This document shows positions 6,713 to 7,757 of a DNA stretch of 7,757 nucleotides, piece by piece (position 1 is the stretch's first letter; every line of letters starts with the position of its first letter). Made by a program: the position numbers and the translations under genes. The stretch is taken from the NCBI GenBank assembly GCA_946479405.1, contig CAMLGD010000159.1, positions 1-7,757 of the forward strand, given 5' to 3'. Source of the DNA: an uncultured Vogesella sp. GTDB lineage: Bacteria > Pseudomonadota > Gammaproteobacteria > Burkholderiales > Chromobacteriaceae. Under the pieces are notes generated by a model. It was not told the DNA's origin. It made no database searches and saw only the letters and a program-made list of their open reading frames with translations.

Positions 6713-7757
6713 TCAGGCGCTGAAGGAGAAACTGCGCAGGGTATACGGCTGTTCGCCCAGCTGCGCTTCGCGCCGCGCCAGGGTGACGACGTGCTCGTGC
6801 TGCGGCGAGCGTTCGCACACCGGGTCCAGCGTGTCGGCGCTGCCGGCCAGCGCCAGCGCCTGGCAGCGGCAGCCGCCGAAGTCACGTTCCTTGTGCTCGC
6901 AGCCGCCGCAGGGCTCCGGCATCCAGCTGCTGCCGCGGTAGGCGGCAAAGGCTGGCGACTGGTACCAGGCGGCGTGCAGGGTGCTGTGCGGCACGCGCGG
7001 AAACTGCAGGTGCGCCAGCGTCTGAGCGGCGTGACAGGGCAGCAGGGTGCCGTCCGGCATCACGTTGAGGAAGCGCTGCGCCCAGCCACCCATACAGGCC
7101 TTGGGGCGGCGCGCGTAGTAGTCGGGGATCACGTAGTCGATCACCATGCGGCCACGGGTTTGCTCGCGCCATTGCGTCACGCAGGTGGTCATTGCGTCCA
7201 GCTGCGCCTCGCTGGGAATCAGCGCCGCGCGGTTTTGTAGCCCCCAGCCGTAGTACTGGGTGTTGGCAACTTCCACGCGGGCGATGCCGTGCCGGTCGGC
7301 ATACTGCAGCATGGCATCCAGTTCATGCGCATTGCTGCGGGTGATGACGAAGTTCAGCGTCAGCGCCAGCCCGCTTTGCTGCACCAGCGCCAGCGCTGCC
7401 TGTTTTTTTGCCACCCCGCCGCGAAAGCCGGATAGCCGATCCGCCTGCACATCCTCCAGCCCCTGGAAGCTCAGCTGCACGTGGTTGAGGCCGGCGGCCT
7501 GCAATGCGGCCAACTTGGCTGCATCCAGCAGCACGCCGGAAGTGATCAGGTTGCTGTACAGCCCCAGCTCGCTGGCGTAGGCCACCAGCTCGGTGAGGTC
7601 GTTGCGCGCCATCGGCTCGCCGCCGGAAAAATGCACCTGCAACATGCCCATGTCGGCGGCCTGGCGCAGCACCTCGCGCCAGCCGGCGGTGTCCAGCTCG
7701 TGGCTGGCCGGGGTCAGCGCCAGCGGGTTGGAGCAGTAGGCGCAGCGCAGCGGGCAG
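6713..7757 (-). CDS. pqqE: PqqA peptide cyclase PqqE, radical SAM (5' end outside window)
   Basis: PqqE makes the first carbon-carbon bond in pyrroloquinoline quinone synthesis, joining Glu and Tyr side chains of the PqqA peptide, with PqqD as chaperone. About 347 residues are visible; roughly the first 20 are cut off by the window edge. The radical SAM cluster motif CPLRCAYC (CX3CX2C) is at 7756-7733 and is followed by SNP, then VHFSGGEP. The C-terminal SPASM region supplies ligands for two auxiliary iron-sulfur clusters: Cys in PKACMGGW and LLPCHAAQ, and PEPCGGCEHKERDFGGCRCQ (four Cys plus Asp), then DPVC. The stop is TGA at 6715-6713. No start is visible; the GTG at 7672 would delete the cluster motif and is not the start. 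Other pqq genes probably lie beyond 7757. It converges on creA. Confidence 0.96.
   Translation of the reverse strand, partial: CPLRCAYCSNPLALTPASHELDTAGWREVLRQAADMGMLQVHFSGGEPMARNDLTELVAYASELGLYSNLITSGVLLDAAKLAALQAAGLNHVQLSFQGLEDVQADRLSGFRGGVAKKQAALALVQQSGLALTLNFVITRSNAHELDAMLQYADRHGIARVEVANTQYYGWGLQNRAALIPSEAQLDAMTTCVTQWREQTRGRMVIDYVIPDYYARRPKACMGGWAQRFLNVMPDGTLLPCHAAQTLAHLQFPRVPHSTLHAAWYQSPAFAAYRGSSWMPEPCGGCEHKERDFGGCRCQALALAGSADTLDPVCERSPQHEHVVTLARREAQLGEQPYTLRSFSFSA

Noticed and set aside
6618..7580. Plus-strand open frames opposite pqqE
   Set aside because: They are shadows of the radical SAM gene, whose motifs are unmistakable on the minus strand.

Overview
The window is a chromosomal stretch of a GC-rich betaproteobacterium. 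Gene order (thrS-infC-rpmI-rplT-pheS-pheT-ihfA-merR-tRNA-Pro) and protein sequences fit the Neisseriales/Chromobacteriaceae best (Chromobacterium, Vogesella or Aquitalea type). The genus is an inference from layout and remembered family sequences; no search was run.

Region by region. Bases 1-357 hold the C-terminal end of threonyl-tRNA synthetase. Bases 358-1635 hold the translation cluster infC (IF3, with a rare AUA start), rpmI (bL35) and rplT (bL20), closed by a strong intrinsic terminator at 1650-1678. Bases 1754-5117 encode both subunits of phenylalanyl-tRNA synthetase. After a hairpin, bases 5205-5835 encode IHF alpha and an overlapping small MerR-type regulator. A near-consensus promoter sits across the end of that gene and drives a tRNA-Pro(GGG) gene (5866-5942), which has its own terminator. 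Next comes creA (6096-6563), a predicted exported protein. Facing it on the minus strand is the 5'-truncated pqqE (6713-7757), the radical SAM enzyme of PQQ cofactor synthesis.

Working together: nearly everything up to 5942 serves translation (two aminoacyl-tRNA synthetases, an initiation factor, two 50S proteins, a tRNA) plus the nucleoid protein IHF. Co-location allows coordinated growth-linked expression. Known regulation in this cluster includes IF3 acting on its own non-AUG start and bL20 acting on the rpmI leader. The non-AUG start is directly visible here; the bL20 control is only a possibility. The right end is accessory metabolism: pqqE implies a PQQ locus continuing past the window edge.

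I see no clearly new multi-gene system. The non-routine signals are non-coding: a 48-bp hairpin element flanked by TAA repeats directly at the creA stop codon, a terminator nested inside a second inverted repeat, a structured rpmI leader, and a 31-codon ORF that starts in the rplT terminator and overlaps the pheS start. No gene-free stretch exceeds 300 bases.
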